Shown: positions 5,952 through 8,502 of the stretch, piece by piece
Position numbering within the stretch: the first letter of the stretch is position 1
Layout of the letters: the number at the start of each line of letters is the position of its first letter
DNA from: Phycisphaerales bacterium
Lineage (GTDB): Bacteria; Planctomycetota; Phycisphaerae; Phycisphaerales; SM1A02
DNA: 8,502 nucleotides
Direction of reading: 5' to 3'
Assembly: GCA_003520025.1 (NCBI GenBank)
Contig: DOVP01000305.1
Location: 3,907-12,408, forward strand
The notes under the pieces: generated by a model
Told to the model about the DNA's origin: nothing
The model's database searches: none
The model's input: only the letters and a program-made list of their open reading frames with translations
Made by a program: the position numbers and the translations under genes

Positions 5952-7822
5952 ACAATGACAACAAGCAGACCAGTGGTGGATTTTGGTGGTATTTGGGCCT
6001 CTTGTGTGTCCTTGGTGCCATCTTCTTCTCCGGCCTGCTCGCCCTGAAACAACTCGGCTTGATCGGTGACTCTTTGCCGGGATGTGGACCCCAAAGCGCC
6101 TGTGATCAGATCACCAATGGTCCTTGGGGACGGATCCCGTGGCTCAACTGGCCTGTGTCCTTTCTCGGGCTGGCCTGGTTCCTTGGCCTTTTGGTTGCGA
6201 TGCTACTGAGCCGGAGCGGAGTTTCTTCTTCGCTGCGGTGGATCATCCGGGCAGGGGCATTGTTGAGTCTTGGATTCGTTCTCATCATGGTGGGTGATGG
6301 TGCGATCTGCCCCTATTGCCTCGCAGTCCATGTCTGTAACTTTGGTCTGTGGATCACCATTGAGGTTGCTCACCAACATGCTGTTGGGTCGAGGGCTGTT
6401 GTTGGTGGTGTTGTGGCCTTCTCCATTGCGACAATTGCATTGGGCATCGGGCAAATCGGTTTGAGCACATCGCGCGCCGCCGAAGCTGAACAGTTTGAAG
6501 ATGCGTTTGTAGCACAACGGGCAGCCGACTCCACACCTGTTTCCGAAACTGCTCCGACAGTCACTGTTGCCCCTGTGGAGGAACCCTCTGTTTCCAAGCC
6601 TGTTGAGGCTCCATCCAAGGATCTACTTGCCAGTCGATGGATGTGGGGTGATCAGGACGCTCCTGTCCAGGTTGTCATGATCAGTGACTACCAGTGCCCG
6701 GACTGTCAGAGGTTCGAGCGTGAAATTCAATCCGTCCTTGCCGAGCGCGACGATGTGGCCATGTCGATCAAACAGTTCCCAATGTGTACCGACTGTAATC
6801 CGAACCTGAGCCGCAATATGCACGCCAACGCCTGTTGGGCCGCTCGTGCCGCCGAGACCGCTGGAATTCTTGGTGGAGAAGAGGCGTTCTGGGAAATGCA
6901 TCGCTGGTTGTTTGATCACGAGGGTCAATTTCCAGGGGGAAGACTCCCATCTCTTGTGGAAGAACTTGGTTTTGATCCACAGGAATTCACCCAAATCATG
7001 ACCAGCGACGAAACGCTCGAATTGGTGCAGGGTGACATCGCAGACGGAGTCGAACTCGGCCTTTTCTACACACCAATGATCTTCATCAACGGTGTTGAAT
7101 TGAAGTGGCACATGCTTCCAGCAAATCTGAAGCGTACTGTCAACCGGGTGGCGGATGCGATTGCGGCGGGGCAGACAGAATCGGAAATTGTGGTGCCGCC
7201 AACCGGTATCGACAAGTATGTGGCTGATTGGAAAGATGGCCGCGTTCGAAATGTCCAACCTGCTGCGCGGGTATTCAAGCGGTCGGCGGTCACGGAGAAC
7301 GCGCCGAAGATTGTGGCATTCATCGATTTTATCAGTCCAAACACCAAGACGTTCCTTGATGAACTTCGTGAGTGGGAGAAGCAGAATGGCCTCACTGATC
7401 TGGAACTTCGCGTCAACCCGATCTCACATGACTGCAATCCGAATCTCCCAGCGCGAATGGAAAGTCGTGCTGGTGCGTGTCTCGCCGCTCGAGCACTGAA
7501 AGCGGCCGGGGTCGTGGGTGGTGGTGATAAGGCCATTGAGATGGCGTTCTGGCTCATTGATAATGGGCCTGATCTTGGTGACATGGGCCAGCAGGCCATT
7601 GTTGATCAGGCGGCCACGATCGGTATCGACGGTGCGCGCTTCGCAGAAGCCCTGAATTCAGCGGGTGTCGAGAATCTCGTTGATCAGGATGTTGCGGAGT
7701 TCAAGCGGGATCGGTTCCAGCGGGTTCCGACCGTCATCATCTCGGGGCGGATCATTCCTCGGATCGCCTTGCAGGGCCACTCGGTCATTGACCGGGTGTT
7801 GGATGATGTACAGGGCCGGTGA
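5948..7822 (+). CDS. VKOR domain fused to two DsbA-like thioredoxin domains (disulfide-bond formation)
   Basis: This is a 624-residue membrane protein (numbered from ATG 5948; a TTG at 5924 would add eight acidic residues and is less likely). Residues 14-171 hold about five transmembrane helices of a vitamin K epoxide reductase domain: loop cysteines C46 and C52, conserved Ser71 (WPVSFLGL), and the quinone-proximal CPYC at 121-124. A Pro/Val/Glu-rich linker (about 175-235) leads to a DsbA-like domain (238-406) with CPDC at 250-253 and cis-proline YTPMIFING (374-382). A second DsbA-like domain (452-621) keeps the fold landmarks, including RVPTVIISG (592-600), but has SPNT (463-466) where CxxC should be. 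Known family role: VKOR passes electrons from the thioredoxin partner to quinone, replacing DsbB, so the partner can oxidise exported proteins. Orientation should place both thioredoxin domains outside the cytoplasmic membrane. Both also share DCNPNL plus a downstream AC(W/L)AAR cysteine (C283/C296 and C496/C511). Confidence 0.92.
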   Translation: MNNDNKQTSGGFWWYLGLLCVLGAIFFSGLLALKQLGLIGDSLPGCGPQSACDQITNGPWGRIPWLNWPVSFLGLAWFLGLLVAMLLSRSGVSSSLRWIIRAGALLSLGFVLIMVGDGAICPYCLAVHVCNFGLWITIEVAHQHAVGSRAVVGGVVAFSIATIALGIGQIGLSTSRAAEAEQFEDAFVAQRAADSTPVSETAPTVTVAPVEEPSVSKPVEAPSKDLLASRWMWGDQDAPVQVVMISDYQCPDCQRFEREIQSVLAERDDVAMSIKQFPMCTDCNPNLSRNMHANACWAARAAETAGILGGEEAFWEMHRWLFDHEGQFPGGRLPSLVEELGFDPQEFTQIMTSDETLELVQGDIADGVELGLFYTPMIFINGVELKWHMLPANLKRTVNRVADAIAAGQTESEIVVPPTGIDKYVADWKDGRVRNVQPAARVFKRSAVTENAPKIVAFIDFISPNTKTFLDELREWEKQNGLTDLELRVNPISHDCNPNLPARMESRAGACLAARALKAAGVVGGGDKAIEMAFWLIDNGPDLGDMGQQAIVDQAATIGIDGARFAEALNSAGVENLVDQDVAEFKRDRFQRVPTVIISGRIIPRIALQGHSVIDRVLDDVQGR

Positions 7823-7856
7823 AGAAACCGTGTTCTGGTAGCCAATTCTGGGGATC

Positions 7857-7912
7857 GGATTCCGGGGGTCGGATTCTGGGGGTCGGATTCCGGGGGTCGG
7901 ATTCCGGGGGTC
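7857..7912. repeat. 14-bp G-rich tandem repeat, four copies
   Basis: Four consecutive copies of GGATTCCGGGGGTC occupy 7857-7870, 7871-7884, 7885-7898 and 7899-7912. Only one base differs, a C to T in the second copy. A degenerate copy precedes the array (7844-7856), a half copy follows (7913-7919), and weaker resemblance continues to about 7950. The array lies between the convergent stop codons at 7822 and 7918. There is no spacer structure, so it is not a CRISPR. The unit length is not a multiple of three, and no protein frame uses the core array credibly. It fills most of the intergenic stretch. Confidence 0.9.
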
Positions 7913-7917
7913 GGGGG

Positions 7918-8502
7918 TCATGTTCCGGGATCTGATTCCTGGGGTTTGGGGTTCGGTTTGGTTTTTGGTGTCTGGCTCCCACTTGCTTCCAGTCGCATGA
8001 TTCGACCGGTTCGTTGATACGGCGCATTGAAGGTGCACACGTACAACTCCCCATTTGGTCCAACGCCGAATGAACTCGGAAACAGTCGTTTCTCGCCGGT
8101 CAACTCCCGTGTTTGAATCGCGCCATCATCATCCCGCCGCGCACCCCAGATGCGGCCACTCATGTAATCACCATAGATGTACACACCTTGCATCGACGGG
8201 TATTTTCCGCCGCGATATACCTCACCACCTGTCACCGATCCGCCATCGCGGCGACCGTATTCGATGATCGGTTTGATGAACGCCGGATTGTCTTCTGTTC
8301 CCTTTTTGAAGGGGTGCATGCCCTCTCTGTGGTTCCATCCATAGTTTCCCCCACGTGTGATGATGTCGATTTCTTCCCAGGCGTTCTGCCCAACATCTCC
8401 AGCCCACAGTTCGCCTGTCTTGGAATCAAAGGCCATCCGCCACACATTTCGAAGTCCTGTTGCCCAAATCTCCGGTCTGACGCCGTCTGTACCGACAAAC
8501 GG
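7918..8502 (-). CDS. PQQ-type glucose/sorbosone dehydrogenase-like beta-propeller (partial, C-terminal part)
   Basis: The frame is open from the window edge at 8502 to a TGA at 7918-7920, giving 194 C-terminal residues; the N-terminus is missing. The diagnostic run begins at residue 9 of the fragment: RPEIWATGLRNVWR, then ELWAGDVGQNAWEEID (31-46), GGNYGWNHREG (51-61), SVTGGEVYRG (89-98), YIYGDYMSGRIWG (108-120) and FGVGPNGELYV (145-155). These are hallmarks of the soluble glucose dehydrogenase / sorbosone dehydrogenase family, six-bladed propellers usually exported and oxidising sugars or polyols with PQQ. Catalytic residues lie upstream and cannot be checked. The propeller ends near GRIMRLEAS (166-174). 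The last 20 residues are a low-complexity Pro/Lys/Thr tail (SQTPKTKPNPKPQESDPGT) encoded by G/T-rich DNA next to the tandem repeat. A GTG at 8443-8445 is internal and not the start. Confidence 0.9.
   Translation of the reverse strand, partial: PFVGTDGVRPEIWATGLRNVWRMAFDSKTGELWAGDVGQNAWEEIDIITRGGNYGWNHREGMHPFKKGTEDNPAFIKPIIEYGRRDGGSVTGGEVYRGGKYPSMQGVYIYGDYMSGRIWGARRDDDGAIQTRELTGEKRLFPSSFGVGPNGELYVCTFNAPYQRTGRIMRLEASGSQTPKTKPNPKPQESDPGT

Noticed and set aside
6623..7258. Minus-strand open frame (211 codons) opposite the first DsbA-like domain
   Set aside because: It is antisense to a region with CPDC, cis-proline and duplicated motifs on the plus strand, and no independent evidence supports it.
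7816..7840. Small hairpins after the VKOR-DsbA stop (CGGT/ACCG and ACC/GGT) considered as a terminator
   Set aside because: The stems are only 3-4 bp and no T-run follows, so this does not qualify as an intrinsic terminator.
7857..7912. Short direct repeats considered as a CRISPR array
   Set aside because: The 14-bp units are head to tail with no spacers, and there are no cas genes nearby.
7658..8038. Minus-strand open frames reading the 14-bp repeat as an Arg/Pro/Asp-rich protein (PESDPRNP-like repeats)
   Set aside because: The repeat unit is not a multiple of three, so the peptide pattern comes from reading shifted frames. The frames overlap both the VKOR-DsbA end and the dehydrogenase gene.
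8443..8445. GTG as a start codon for the dehydrogenase-like gene
   Set aside because: The frame is open upstream to the window edge, and the conserved family motif RPEIWATGLRNVWR spans this codon, so it is an internal valine.

Overview
The window reads as ordinary bacterial chromosome of moderately high GC. It holds six protein-coding genes packed tightly on both strands, two of them cut by the window edges. I see no RNA gene, insertion sequence, phage gene or CRISPR array. Several features suggest a free-living Gram-negative-type bacterium, possibly a planctomycete: a VKOR-DsbA type disulfide system in place of DsbB, a sugar dehydrogenase of the PQQ beta-propeller type, scarce Shine-Dalgarno sequences, and a B12/G-protein fusion. 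That placement is an inference from gene style and was not tested.

Layout. Positions 1-114 (+) are the last 37 codons of an unidentified protein. Converging on it is a minus-strand block running from 3982 down to 153. Its first gene encodes a B12-binding domain fused to a MeaB-like G-protein domain (2840-3982). After a 24-bp gap comes a 12-TM APC-family amino acid permease with two C-terminal universal-stress-protein domains (401-2815). The last gene, an 83-residue two-TM protein (153-404), overlaps the permease stop by ATGA. Divergent from this block, 58 bp away, is arginyl-tRNA synthetase argS (4041-5870, +). After a 77-bp gap follows a membrane VKOR protein with two periplasmic DsbA-like domains (5948-7822, +). 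Converging on that is the C-terminal part of a glucose/sorbosone dehydrogenase-like protein (7918-8502, -). The 95 bp between the last two stops is dominated by a 14-bp G-rich tandem repeat.

How the genes may work together. The fusion resembles the N-terminal half of the fused isobutyryl-CoA mutase IcmF (B12 domain plus G domain) without the catalytic TIM barrel, so it probably partners with a separate acyl-CoA mutase large subunit encoded elsewhere. Its linkage to an amino acid permease would fit catabolism of amino acids through propionyl- or branched acyl-CoA; this is inference. The VKOR-DsbA-DsbA protein should carry a complete disulfide-forming relay in one chain: quinone to VKOR cysteines to the CPDC thioredoxin domain. 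The second DsbA-like domain has lost its CxxC but keeps another conserved cysteine pair. This protein and the B12/G fusion are the two most interesting objects in the window.
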